Below the pieces are notes generated by a model that saw nothing but the letters and a program-made list of their open reading frames with translations, was not told where the DNA came from and did not search any database. Shown piece by piece: positions 8,451 through 15,849 of a stretch of 47,370 nucleotides of DNA. The position numbers and the translations under genes are program-made. Where the stretch lies: NCBI GenBank assembly GCA_002492295.1, contig DKYC01000106.1, positions 1 through 47,370 of the forward strand, in the 5' to 3' direction. Every line of letters starts with the position of its first letter. The first letter of the stretch is position 1. The stretch comes from Lachnospiraceae bacterium UBA7110 (lineage in GTDB: Bacteria; Bacillota; Clostridia; Lachnospirales; Lachnospiraceae).

Positions 8451-8663
8451 ATGCTTACATGGATTATGGGAAATATGGCGACAATCGTCATCGGCGCGGT
8501 TTTGCTTCTTGCGGTGACGGCTGTCATTACCAGTATGGTTCGCGATAAGAGAAAGGGAAAGTCATCCTGCGGCTGCGGGTGTGCAAGCTGTCCGGCAGGC
8601 GGCTGTTGTGCCATGAATGGTGTCTGCCACCCGGCAAAGCCGGAAACCCTGCGAAAATTTTGA
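8451..8663 (+). CDS. FeoB-associated Cys-rich membrane protein
   Basis: This 70-residue protein has a single N-terminal membrane helix (about residues 8-29, ATIVIGAVLLLAVTAVI), a short basic stretch RDKRKGK, then a cysteine cluster CGCGCASCPAGGCC and a ninth Cys at CHPAK. The architecture matches the small FeoB-associated Cys-rich proteins of Firmicutes, thought to act like FeoC or to bind metal at the FeoB exit. SD-like GGACAGGAGG precedes ATG 8451, 16 bases after feoB. It ends the operon; the hairpin at 8707-8729 may be a weak terminator. Confidence 0.9.
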   Translation: MLTWIMGNMATIVIGAVLLLAVTAVITSMVRDKRKGKSSCGCGCASCPAGGCCAMNGVCHPAKPETLRKF

Positions 8664-8894
8664 AGAAACGCAAGGAAAAACTTGAGGAAGTGCATAGTGG
8701 AATAGAAAAAGGTAATCCGGTCACCTTTTCCGAGTAAATATCAGTTGAAGGGAGGGTATTCTGTTTCCCCTGCCAGTTCAAAGCCCTTTTTCGCTGCAAT
8801 CACAGCGATAATCTCGTTAATCACGGCTGCAGCGTGATGTTGTGTGTTCATCCACTGGATTTATGGACGGCACATAATACGGACCGCGTCTGAA
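8664..8894. other. Intergenic region between feo operon and crcB
   Basis: AAAAGGT (8707-8713) and ACCTTTT (8723-8729) form a 7-bp hairpin but without a T-run, so it is only a weak terminator candidate. On the minus strand, ATG at complement 8849-8851 opens a 36-codon frame ending at complement 8741-8743. It reads like protein (VINEIIAVIAAKKGFELAGE) but has no SD, so it may be a remnant of a lost gene. Nothing else is recognised. Confidence 0.35.
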
Positions 8895-8923
8895 TTGAAA
8901 AAACAGTCTTCTTCTGCTATAAT
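8895..8923 (+). promoter_or_regulatory. crcB promoter
   Basis: TTGAAA (8895-8900), a 17-base spacer and a perfect TATAAT (8918-8923) precede crcB. The leader of about 60 bases shows no recognisable fluoride riboswitch pattern, so induction by fluoride is not supported by the sequence. Confidence 0.7.
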
Positions 8924-8990
8924 CAGTGGTGGAAAAAGCTGTAACAATAAGCAGCCTATTTAAATTTAATTAGAAGTGCCGGAGGTATCT

Positions 8991-9350
8991 ATGAGTTTTC
9001 TTTTTGTGGCCCTTGGCGGGGCAATAGGGGCAATGGGGCGGTATGCAATAAGCCTTATCCCGATAAAAAGCGGCTTCCCAATTCTGACGTTGATAACAAA
9101 TTTTATCGGGGCTGCCCTGATTGGTTTTATTGTTGGTGCAGCAGGCAGAAGGGGAGATATTTCCCCCAATACGGTGTTATTTTGGAAAACGGGAGTATGT
9201 GGGGGATTTACGACATTTTCCACTTTTTCGCTTGAGGCGTTTTGCCTGCTTGAAAACAAAGCTTACTTATCAGGGGGAATCTATATCATACTGAGTGTTG
9301 CAGGGTGCATCATAGGTGTTGTTTGCGGGAAAAAACTTGCACTGCGCTGA
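8991..9350 (+). CDS. crcB: Fluoride efflux channel CrcB/Fluc
   Basis: This 119-residue four-helix membrane protein has the CrcB motifs GGAIGAMGRYAISL at the N-terminus, LITNFIGAALIGF in helix 2 (with the family Asn) and GVCGGFTTFSTFSLE in helix 3, where the Phe box and the Thr/Ser track line the fluoride pore. Fluc channels are dual-topology dimers exporting fluoride. Many Firmicutes carry two tandem paralogues, but only one copy is seen here. ATG 8991 has GGAGGT 4 bases upstream, which is tight. A GTG at 8976 in frame would add five residues but overlaps that SD. It is convergent with blaR1 and only 30 bases separate the stops. Confidence 0.93.
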   Translation: MSFLFVALGGAIGAMGRYAISLIPIKSGFPILTLITNFIGAALIGFIVGAAGRRGDISPNTVLFWKTGVCGGFTTFSTFSLEAFCLLENKAYLSGGIYIILSVAGCIIGVVCGKKLALR

Positions 9351-9380
9351 AAAGTTTGCAGAATAGCATAGTGGTTAAAA

Positions 9381-11189
9381 TTATTCCTGATAAGCATTCC
9401 ATAATTCCAAATCAGAAAGGATAGAAAGAGTAAGTTCCGCGGCAAAGGGACCGGAAGCAAGTTTTTCACTTTGGATGTTTGAGGCAAAAAAGTAAGTATG
9501 GTTATCCTTTTCGATGTATCCGATAAACCAGCCGGAAGTATTTTTTCCATTCATTCCTTCTGTGCCTGTCTTCCCGGAGAGAGTGCCGTTATCCGTAGAA
9601 TAAAGGCGGATTGCATCTTTTACGGATTTGATATTTTCCGGTGAAAATCCCAATTGGTTATAGTACAGCTTTTGTAGCATTTGAACCTGTTCAACAGGCG
9701 ATATTTTCAGTGATGAATTAATCCAGTAAGAAGATATATCGCCTTCGATGCGCCTGTTCCCGTAGCCTATTTCCTGAACGTACTCCTTTATGGATGACAG
9801 GCTGGTTTGCCGGTCGAGTGCCTGGAAATACCATGTGACGGAATTTTGCATGGCGGAGTCTAAGGTCTGGTCAGCGTTCCATAAGTCATTTTTATAATTT
9901 TGCCCGTTCCATGAAATGGATGAGTGTTCAGGTGTAATGATTCCGGATTCCAGACCGAATAAAGCGCTGTATATTTTAAAGGTAGAAGCCGGGGGGATGC
10001 GTGTGGTGGCATATTCTTTATTATAAATCAGCCATGAATCCTCTGCTGCATCATATAACACAAAGCTGCCGTTATAATCCTCAAAAACATCACTTAGGTC
10101 AACATATGTAATATTGCGGTCCGTTTCACTAAAGTAGTAGCGGTTATTTTCCGCAGCCTGAATGGATAGAATTGGGGCGGTTCCTAACAGGAAAAACGCA
10201 ATCATGATAAATGCAAAGGCGCTATGTAATTTTTTGCTGAATGAAGCCGGACGATAATTTGCAATGTTTATAATCCGTTTCTGCATTTGTTTCATGTTTC
10301 CGCTGATTCCGGATACAAAAGGAAATGGTGAAAGCGACATCTTTTCTGCAAAGTTAATCAAAGTATTACCATAATCTTCATAATCATTTTCATCAAGCAG
10401 TTTTAATACGGAAGTGTCGCAGGCAACCTCCCGGTCATTTTTCATCTCTTTGAGTGAATACCATACAAATGGGTTAAACCAATATAATACACCGATTATG
10501 TGCATGAAATAATTGGCTAATGCATCTTTGCATCGATAATGCTCAAGCTCATGCATCAGAATATACCTTATGTCGTTTGCATGATAGTCTGAAATCAGGT
10601 GAATCGGCAGATAGATACACGGCTTAAAGAAACCGACAATAACAGGTGATTTCAGAAATGCTGTACTGTAGACCGGAATAGGCTTTGTAATATGCAATTC
10701 CTTCAAACAGTCATGATACAGTTTGCGTACGGCAGGATTCTGCAATGGAAGCGCAGAGTTTTTAATGCTTTTAAAGTGCAGCATTGACTTCATCATCAGC
10801 ACAATCATGGTAAAAATACCGGTGCCCCATAGGATATATAGGATTAAACCAATCGCAGCAGGCGTCCTTCTGCTGACTGATATGCAAAAGTCGTTCATCC
10901 AATTTGCAGCATTGGGTTGGTTTTGGGGAGCGGTTCCGTTTATAATTGTTTCAATGGGGGATATGGATGCATTTTTAAGGCTGCCAATCCATGTAAAAAT
11001 CTTCAGGAAGTGGATTGGCTGAACCGGAATAAAGGGAACAGTTAATAAGCCAAGCAATAAATACCATAAATTGTGATGCATTCGATTGGTCAGACTGTTT
11101 CTAAGCAATTGCTTAACGAGCAGGAATATTCCAATAATAATACTGATAAAAACATTGCAGATTAAAAATCGAATCATAAATTCTGCCAC
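9381..11189 (-). CDS. blaR1: BlaR1-type M56 metallopeptidase / penicillin-sensing receptor
   Basis: This 602-residue membrane receptor binds beta-lactams outside and cleaves the BlaI-type repressor inside. The N-terminal half has several membrane helices and the zinc protease motif HELEHYR (about residue 212), followed by NDREVACD, the third zinc-ligand region. The C-terminal half is a class D penicillinase-like sensor with PPASTFK (Ser near 402, the acylation site), SVTWYFQ and SGKTGT (near 536). The start is set at GTG (complement 11187-11189), preceded by AAGGAGGAAATTAAC; the frame extends further upstream over blaI, but those residues do not fit. It begins 16 bases after the blaI stop and is co-transcribed with it. 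No beta-lactamase or PBP gene is adjacent. Confidence 0.92.
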   Translation of the reverse strand: MAEFMIRFLICNVFISIIIGIFLLVKQLLRNSLTNRMHHNLWYLLLGLLTVPFIPVQPIHFLKIFTWIGSLKNASISPIETIINGTAPQNQPNAANWMNDFCISVSRRTPAAIGLILYILWGTGIFTMIVLMMKSMLHFKSIKNSALPLQNPAVRKLYHDCLKELHITKPIPVYSTAFLKSPVIVGFFKPCIYLPIHLISDYHANDIRYILMHELEHYRCKDALANYFMHIIGVLYWFNPFVWYSLKEMKNDREVACDTSVLKLLDENDYEDYGNTLINFAEKMSLSPFPFVSGISGNMKQMQKRIINIANYRPASFSKKLHSAFAFIMIAFFLLGTAPILSIQAAENNRYYFSETDRNITYVDLSDVFEDYNGSFVLYDAAEDSWLIYNKEYATTRIPPASTFKIYSALFGLESGIITPEHSSISWNGQNYKNDLWNADQTLDSAMQNSVTWYFQALDRQTSLSSIKEYVQEIGYGNRRIEGDISSYWINSSLKISPVEQVQMLQKLYYNQLGFSPENIKSVKDAIRLYSTDNGTLSGKTGTEGMNGKNTSGWFIGYIEKDNHTYFFASNIQSEKLASGPFAAELTLSILSDLELWNAYQE

Positions 11190-11205
11190 GTTAATTTCCT
11201 CCTTT

Positions 11206-11574
11206 TTAATTTTGGGAAAGAAGGGAGCGGAGTTCCTCAATTTCTGCTTTTGACAGTCTGTCATTGTCAATATAGGCAGACAGCATAGCAGTAAGATTAC
11301 CATTATAAAAACGGTTGAGGAAGGTATTGCTTTCCTGTCCTATATACTCAGCTTCGTCTACCAATGGCGTATAGACATACATCCGGCTTTGCTTTTCATA
11401 AGAAAGAACGCCTTTTGACACTAAGCGTTTTATCAGTGTCTGTATTGTCTTAGGACTCCATGTTGTGGTTTTGACCAATCGGTCCGTTATTTCATTTGTG
11501 CTGATTGGAGCATATTTCCACACGATTTTCATGACTTCAAATTCAGCTTCTGAAATTTGGGGCAATAATCCCAC
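11206..11574 (-). CDS. blaI: BlaI/MecI/CopY family transcriptional repressor
   Basis: This 122-residue winged-helix repressor begins LPQISEAEFEVMKIVW and continues with the recognition region WSPKTIQTLIKRLVSKGVL and the wing YEKQSRMYVYTPLV, the classic BlaI layout. The C-terminal helical half (about 80-122) is the dimerisation domain. In the family, beta-lactam binding by BlaR1 leads to repressor cleavage within that region. The promoter at 11616-11645 overlaps a perfect palindrome, so the gene is probably autorepressed. Its gene partner is blaR1 immediately downstream. Other targets are not visible in the window. Confidence 0.93.
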   Translation of the reverse strand: MGLLPQISEAEFEVMKIVWKYAPISTNEITDRLVKTTTWSPKTIQTLIKRLVSKGVLSYEKQSRMYVYTPLVDEAEYIGQESNTFLNRFYNGNLTAMLSAYIDNDRLSKAEIEELRSLLSQN

Positions 11575-11615
11575 AGCAAATCCCTCCTAAATCTTACACG
11601 CGTAATAAAGAAGAT

Positions 11616-11645
11616 ATTATAATAATTGTTGACAGGATTGTCAAC
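11616..11645 (-). promoter_or_regulatory. blaI-blaR1 promoter with overlapping operator palindrome
   Basis: On the minus strand, TTGACA (complement 11639-11644), 17 bases and TATAAT (complement 11616-11621) form a perfect consensus promoter. The perfect inverted repeat GTTGACA-GGAT-TGTCAAC (11628-11645) covers the -35 and half of the spacer. A second weaker repeat, TTAC-ACGC-GTAA (11594-11605), lies near the expected start. Both are candidate BlaI operators; the TGTCAAC arms differ from the textbook TACA-TGTA box. Confidence 0.75.
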
Positions 11646-11696
11646 TGTCGCGGACAGATGGCTCCTGTTTTAACGGCGGAATGTAACTATGACGGA

Positions 11697-13397
11697 TTAG
11701 TCAATGTGAAACATTGCCGCAATCTGGTTTAGTTTGTCAACGGTTTCAATGCAGTTTTCTACAAGTTCATTGTTTTGGACTGTCTGTTCCACAACATTTG
11801 TTGTTTTATTTGCAATATCGGTCACGCCAATCGTGGATTCGTTAATCGTTGAATTAATGCCGTCGAGAGCGTCCGCAATTTTTGTAATTGTGTCCGTCAG
11901 TTTAATTACGGACTCTTCAATCGTGTTCATCCCCGACGAATATTTTTCTGAATCGTTATAATAGTGTTCTCCAACCTCGGCAAACTGTTCATAATCTTTT
12001 AGGACAATTTTATCAAGAAACTCTACCGTATCCTGAAGCGATTCTGTCAACGTGGAAACCGCATGATTTACGTCCGCAACGATTGTGTTGATGCTTCCGA
12101 CCGTTTCGGATGTCTGGTTTGCCAACGAACCGATTTCTGTCGCAACAACGGCAAAGCCTTTTCCGGCTTCGCCTGCCCTTGCTGCTTCAATCGATGCATT
12201 GAGTGCAAGAAGACCTGTCTGTGAAGAAATTTCCATGATTGCATTCGTAAGTTCATTGATTTTTTCAACCGCCTTGGAGCCTTTGACAGCCTGTTCCGTT
12301 TTCTCACTGATATTCTGATACATTTTCGTGGTTCTGTCCATTGCTTCGTTTGTTGTTGATTTCAGGTCTTCTGCGCGTGTTTTAACTTCACTTGCAAGAC
12401 GTTCTCCCTCAGCGGTAAGACCTTTAATCTGCTCGGCTTCTTTTCTCATATGGACAATATTCCCGTTGATGGTTTCCGTCGTTGCCGCAGCCTCCTCCAT
12501 ACCCGCCGCAAGCTGTTGGGTTGTTGCAGAATTATCGGTACATTTGTTGTTGATTTCGGCGGAGATTGCCTTAACTTCATTCACATTACCGGTAATCTGG
12601 ACGCTGACATCTTCGATATCGCCGACCATCGTACGCATGTTTGCACGCATATTGCTGATGGCACGTCCCATTAGTCCGATTTCGTCTGTTTTCTTTACAA
12701 TTTTGTCGCTTGCCGGATTTTTCTTAAAGTTAAACTGGCTTGTATCGTTAATGATATCCGTAATCAGGTCGAGCGCTTTCAGCATATATCCGACGATAGC
12801 CAGGCTTAATATAATACCAATGGCAACTAAAACCGCGCCACTGCCGATCAGTCGGTTTCTGACCTCTGTCACTCCGCGGAGAATATCATTTTCATCAGCT
12901 GTCATAACCAATATACACTGGTTGTCTAATACCTGAAACGCCGCATATTTCAAAACGCCCTTAAAATTATAGGTAATGACATCTGGCTGTGGAACAACTC
13001 CCCTGTCTAAATCCGCAAGGATTTGTTTCACTGCTTCATTTTCAACAGGCTGTCCGATTTTTTCCGGTGTCGGATGATAGAGCATGGTACTGTCACGTGC
13101 AACCAAATAGGAATAGGAGCTTTCTACCCCTTCTAACTTTGCATCAACGAGAATACCTGCGAGCATTTCAATAGGCATTTCACCGCCTGATCCGGAAATC
13201 TCATATTCCAGCATTCTCGCAGATGCCTTTGTCAGTGATAGCATGGAGCTGCGCGCCTGTTCCCGGATCAGTTTGGAACTTGTCGGCATTGCAATCACGA
13301 TACATCCTACAACTGCAATAACCAAAAAGGCTTGTGCCAAAACCATGATTTTAAATTTTAATGAACGGAAAAATCCTACTTTACTGTTGTTCTTCAT
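11697..13397 (-). CDS. Methyl-accepting chemotaxis protein (single Cache-type sensor)
   Basis: This is a 566-residue chemoreceptor. A basic N-terminus and first membrane helix (about 13-37) are followed by an extracellular sensor of about 150 residues. It contains SYLVARDSTMLYHPTPEKIG, a phrase typical of single-Cache domains that bind small ligands. A second helix (about 185-212), a HAMP-like linker and a long coiled-coil signalling domain follow. Its hairpin tip GLLALNASIEAARAGEAGKG contacts CheA and CheW. The ligand is unknown. It is monocistronic on the minus strand; TATAAT at complement 13451-13456 is a candidate -10 without a good -35. It suggests a motile organism, although no flagellar operon is in view. 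Confidence 0.92.
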   Translation of the reverse strand: MKNNSKVGFFRSLKFKIMVLAQAFLVIAVVGCIVIAMPTSSKLIREQARSSMLSLTKASARMLEYEISGSGGEMPIEMLAGILVDAKLEGVESSYSYLVARDSTMLYHPTPEKIGQPVENEAVKQILADLDRGVVPQPDVITYNFKGVLKYAAFQVLDNQCILVMTADENDILRGVTEVRNRLIGSGAVLVAIGIILSLAIVGYMLKALDLITDIINDTSQFNFKKNPASDKIVKKTDEIGLMGRAISNMRANMRTMVGDIEDVSVQITGNVNEVKAISAEINNKCTDNSATTQQLAAGMEEAAATTETINGNIVHMRKEAEQIKGLTAEGERLASEVKTRAEDLKSTTNEAMDRTTKMYQNISEKTEQAVKGSKAVEKINELTNAIMEISSQTGLLALNASIEAARAGEAGKGFAVVATEIGSLANQTSETVGSINTIVADVNHAVSTLTESLQDTVEFLDKIVLKDYEQFAEVGEHYYNDSEKYSSGMNTIEESVIKLTDTITKIADALDGINSTINESTIGVTDIANKTTNVVEQTVQNNELVENCIETVDKLNQIAAMFHID

Positions 13398-13660
13398 TTT
13401 TTTCTCCTTTTGTTTCTTCTGCTGAATATATTAAAAAGTAATGTGTATTTATTATAACACAGTTTTTGCTTTATGGAAGGCTTTTAATTTTTTTTGCATG
13501 ATTTGCCGTATCTGTATGGAAGCCGTGTTTAGTGTCTGAAATGTGTCACCCGAAGAACAACAGCAGGAATTTATACCTATCCTTTGCCCTGTTTTTCGTC
13601 CCGGACTATGGATGGGGATGCTTCGGCTGATAAAACCAGTGGTTGGAGAAATTGGGCAAC
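13398..13660. other. Divergent intergenic region between MCP and the phosphate block
   Basis: It contains the MCP leader (candidate minus-strand -10 TATAAT at 13451-13456) and about 180 bases in which no gene, hairpin-T-run or repeat could be supported. A plus-strand 30-codon frame near 13540-13630 has no SD and no family resemblance. Confidence 0.4.
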
Positions 13661-13700
13661 TTTACATGGATTTTACACAATCCTGGTGACGAATTTTACA
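13661..13700 (+). promoter_or_regulatory. PhoP box upstream of the DUF368 unit
   Basis: TTTACA half-sites start at 13661, 13672 and 13695 (offsets 11 and 23 bases). The same offsets occur at 14883-14922 before pstS and at 21343-21382 before the Na/Pi transporter gene. The TTTACA/TTAACA direct repeat with an 11-base period is the Firmicutes PhoP recognition pattern. The first gene after it is the broken MotE-like fragment, then DUF368. Confidence 0.7.
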
Positions 13701-13801
13701 TAAGGCTGTCAAACTAATACAGTCAAAATGATACGGAGAGCCCTGCCATGGCACTTCCCGGCAGATTATAAAAGGAAAGCAGATGATAAAATGATGGTAA
13801 A

Positions 13802-14072
13802 AAGGCGTCTGTTTTGGTCGTGGAGGAATCGCTTGCAGCGGAAGCGTTAGAGAGGGCGGAAGCAGCGGCATTGCAGGATTATGTTCATACCTATTCGTCC
13901 ATGAAACCGCAGGACGCCGTAAAAGTATTTGACAGCATGATGCCTGACCAAAGCGGTTTGAGTGTAAAAATCCTGCAAAAGCTCATGGCACGCCAGCGCG
14001 GACATTCTCTCGCAGATGAGCGTCGAGAACGTCGCGGAGCTGACAATCAAAATGGGGGTTTTAGAATGTTAA
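13802..14072 (+). pseudogene. MotE-like (MgtE N-terminal domain) protein fragment with 2-base deletion
   Basis: The frame from 13802 reads YVHTYSSMKPQDAVKVFDSM and later SVKILQKLMARQR, a match in style to MotE/FlgE-linked chaperone proteins and to the MgtE N-terminal helical repeat. At about 13995 the frame changes. The continuation ADILSQMSVENVAELTIKMG and VLEC ending in TAA (14070-14072) is in the +1 frame, as if one GC had been lost from a CGCGCG run. No ATG starts the fragment (only TTG 13814), and the N-terminal membrane helix of MotE is missing, so this is a remnant. Because of the deletion the first frame runs on into DUF368, producing a spurious longer open frame. Confidence 0.6.
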
Positions 14073-14773
14073 AGGATGTAATTCATGGGTTCTGTATGGC
14101 GCTTGCGGACAGTGTCCCGGGAGTTTCCGGCGGAACGATTGCGTTTATCATGGGATTTTACGATAAATTTATCGGTTCAATTCATGACTTGACATTTGGG
14201 AAAATGCAGGAGAAAAAAAGTGCGGTAAAATACCTGGCAAGGCTGGGAATTGGGTGGGGAATCGGGATGGCAATTGTTGTGGGAATCACGTGGATGAACA
14301 AAAAGACAGGGGGAGCCTCCATGGATTTGGCACAGATTTCTCCCGGGATGGCATTCATGCTGTTTCTAATTGGGATGGCAGCTGTATCGGCGATGTTTCT
14401 TCCGGGGATATCGGGTTCTACGCTGCTGCTGATATTTGGAGCATACATTCCGGTAATTACGGCAGTAAAGGCAGTGCTGTCCATGGACTTTACCTATATT
14501 CCAAACCTGGTGTTTTTCGGATGCGGGATATTGACAGGGGCGGCGACAGTGGTAAAAGTAATCCGGTTCTGTCTTGATAAATACCGCTCTCAGACAGTTT
14601 ATATGATTTTAGGAATGATGACTGGTTCCCTATATGCTATCGGCATGGGACCGACAACCCTGGAGGTCGCACAAAGCCCGCTGGATATCGACAATTTTCA
14701 TACGGCTTCCATGATAGTGGGCTTTATTTTGGTATGCGTGTTACAAAAAATAAAAGAGAAGACAAAGTATTAA
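14066..14773 (+). CDS. DUF368 domain membrane protein (PopT-like undecaprenyl phosphate translocase)
   Basis: This 235-residue polytopic membrane protein has the two DUF368 signature repeats, ADSVPGVSGGTIAFIMGFYD (about 16-35) and FLPGISGSTLLLIFGAY (about 112-128), which lie in oppositely oriented halves. Members of DUF368 (PopT) recycle undecaprenyl phosphate back across the membrane for cell wall synthesis; that role is known for homologues and inferred here. The start is taken as ATG 14066, where the family similarity begins (LKDVIHGFCMALADSVPG). The open frame upstream belongs to a broken MotE-like fragment whose stop overlaps this ATG. A PhoP box lies 366 bases upstream, hinting at phosphate control. 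It is slightly short for the family. Confidence 0.85.
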   Translation: MLKDVIHGFCMALADSVPGVSGGTIAFIMGFYDKFIGSIHDLTFGKMQEKKSAVKYLARLGIGWGIGMAIVVGITWMNKKTGGASMDLAQISPGMAFMLFLIGMAAVSAMFLPGISGSTLLLIFGAYIPVITAVKAVLSMDFTYIPNLVFFGCGILTGAATVVKVIRFCLDKYRSQTVYMILGMMTGSLYAIGMGPTTLEVAQSPLDIDNFHTASMIVGFILVCVLQKIKEKTKY

Positions 14774-14789
14774 AGGAGAGGGTGATATT

Positions 14790-14822
14790 ATGCATCATTA
14801 CGGGAGGTTTAGACTGGTATAA
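14790..14822 (+). CDS. Ten-residue peptide with strong ribosome-binding site
   Basis: AAAGGAGAGGGTGAT is followed by ATG 14790 and the peptide MHHYGRFRLV, then TAA. The SD is among the strongest in the window, and the frame lies 17 bases after the DUF368 stop, so translation is likely. It may be a true micropeptide or the leftover start of a deleted gene. No family is recognised. Confidence 0.3.
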   Translation: MHHYGRFRLV

Positions 14823-14882
14823 CACGTATATGAATTTATTTCTTTTGGCACAAAAAAAGAGTCTAAATAGGAAATTTAAAAT

Positions 14883-14922
14883 TTGACATATATTTTACAA
14901 AAGCATTGTTTTTGATTTTACA
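14883..14922 (+). promoter_or_regulatory. PhoP box and promoter of the pst-pho operon
   Basis: TTGACA (14883-14888), TTTACA (14894-14899) and TTTACA (14917-14922) are direct half-sites with offsets 11 and 23. TATCAT at 14932-14937, 9 bases after the last half-site, is the candidate -10. This is the expected position for PhoP activation of pstS under phosphate starvation. Confidence 0.75.
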
Positions 14923-14994
14923 TAGCGTATGTATCATCTTAGTTAAGGGTGAGGAAAACAAACCCGGAAAACAGAAAATGGAGGAATTGTTATT

Positions 14995-15837
14995 ATGAGA
15001 ATGAAAAAATTGATTGGTGTGTTGACAGTGGCGGTATTGTCCGTCAATCTTCTGGCAGGTTGTGGAGCAGGCAGTGTGCAGGGGGCTGCCGCAGGGAACA
15101 GTGTGCAGGGAACCGTATCCACGGACGGATCGACTTCCATGGAAAAAGTGATTGGCGCACTGGGTGAGGCATTCGAGCAGAATAACGGAGGGATGTCCTT
15201 TACATATAACCCGACAGGATCCGGCACGGGGATACAGGCAGTTATGGAAGGCAGATGCGATATCGGGCTTTCATCCAGAAGCTTAAAGGACGAGGAAAAA
15301 GCACAGGGACTTACTGAAACTGTTTTGGCATATGACGGTATTGCGGTTATCGTAAATCCTGAAAATCCGGTGACGGATTTTGATATCGAGACGATTGCAA
15401 AAATCTATACAGGGGAAATCACTGACTGGAAGGATATCAGTGGAAGCACCGGCGAGATTGTTTTGGTAGGACGCGAGGCGGGCAGCGGTACAAGGGACGG
15501 CTTTGAAACAATTACGGGGACGCAAGACATATGCAAGTATCGTCAGGAGCTGACATCGACAGGGGATGTGATTGCGACCGTTGCGGGTAATCCAAACGCC
15601 ATCGGCTATGCATCGCTGGCATCCGTATCGGACAGCGTTAAGGCGGTGCCGGTAAATGGTGTCAGTCCCAGCGAGGAGACGGTGAAGGACGGCAGTTATA
15701 TAGTACAGCGTTCCTTTGTCCTTGTCACGAAGAGCGGACAGCAGCTCTCGGATGCAGCGCAGAAGTTTTTTGACTACTGTATATCAGCCGATGCGCAGAC
15801 AATCATCTCCGGGGCGGGTGTTGTACCTGCAAATTAA
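14995..15837 (+). CDS. pstS: Phosphate ABC transporter substrate-binding lipoprotein PstS
   Basis: This 280-residue lipoprotein captures phosphate outside the membrane for PstCAB. The signal peptide ends with the lipobox LLAGC (Cys 23). The mature protein begins TVSTDGSTSMEKVIGALGEA, the first phosphate-binding loop, and continues with YNPTGSGTGIQAV, GLSSRSLKDEE and VGREAGSGTRDGFE, which supply the remaining phosphate contacts. The start ATG 14995 has GGAGG at 14980-14984; a second ATG at 15001 would also leave an intact signal. It is first in the pst-pho operon and is separated from pstC by only 12 bases. Confidence 0.95.
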   Translation: MRMKKLIGVLTVAVLSVNLLAGCGAGSVQGAAAGNSVQGTVSTDGSTSMEKVIGALGEAFEQNNGGMSFTYNPTGSGTGIQAVMEGRCDIGLSSRSLKDEEKAQGLTETVLAYDGIAVIVNPENPVTDFDIETIAKIYTGEITDWKDISGSTGEIVLVGREAGSGTRDGFETITGTQDICKYRQELTSTGDVIATVAGNPNAIGYASLASVSDSVKAVPVNGVSPSEETVKDGSYIVQRSFVLVTKSGQQLSDAAQKFFDYCISADAQTIISGAGVVPAN

Positions 15838-15849
15838 GGGGTTTTTGAC

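Noticed and set aside
8924..8990. Fluoride riboswitch in the crcB leader
   Set aside because: The leader lacks the conserved crcB-motif segments and forms no clear pseudoknot by eye.
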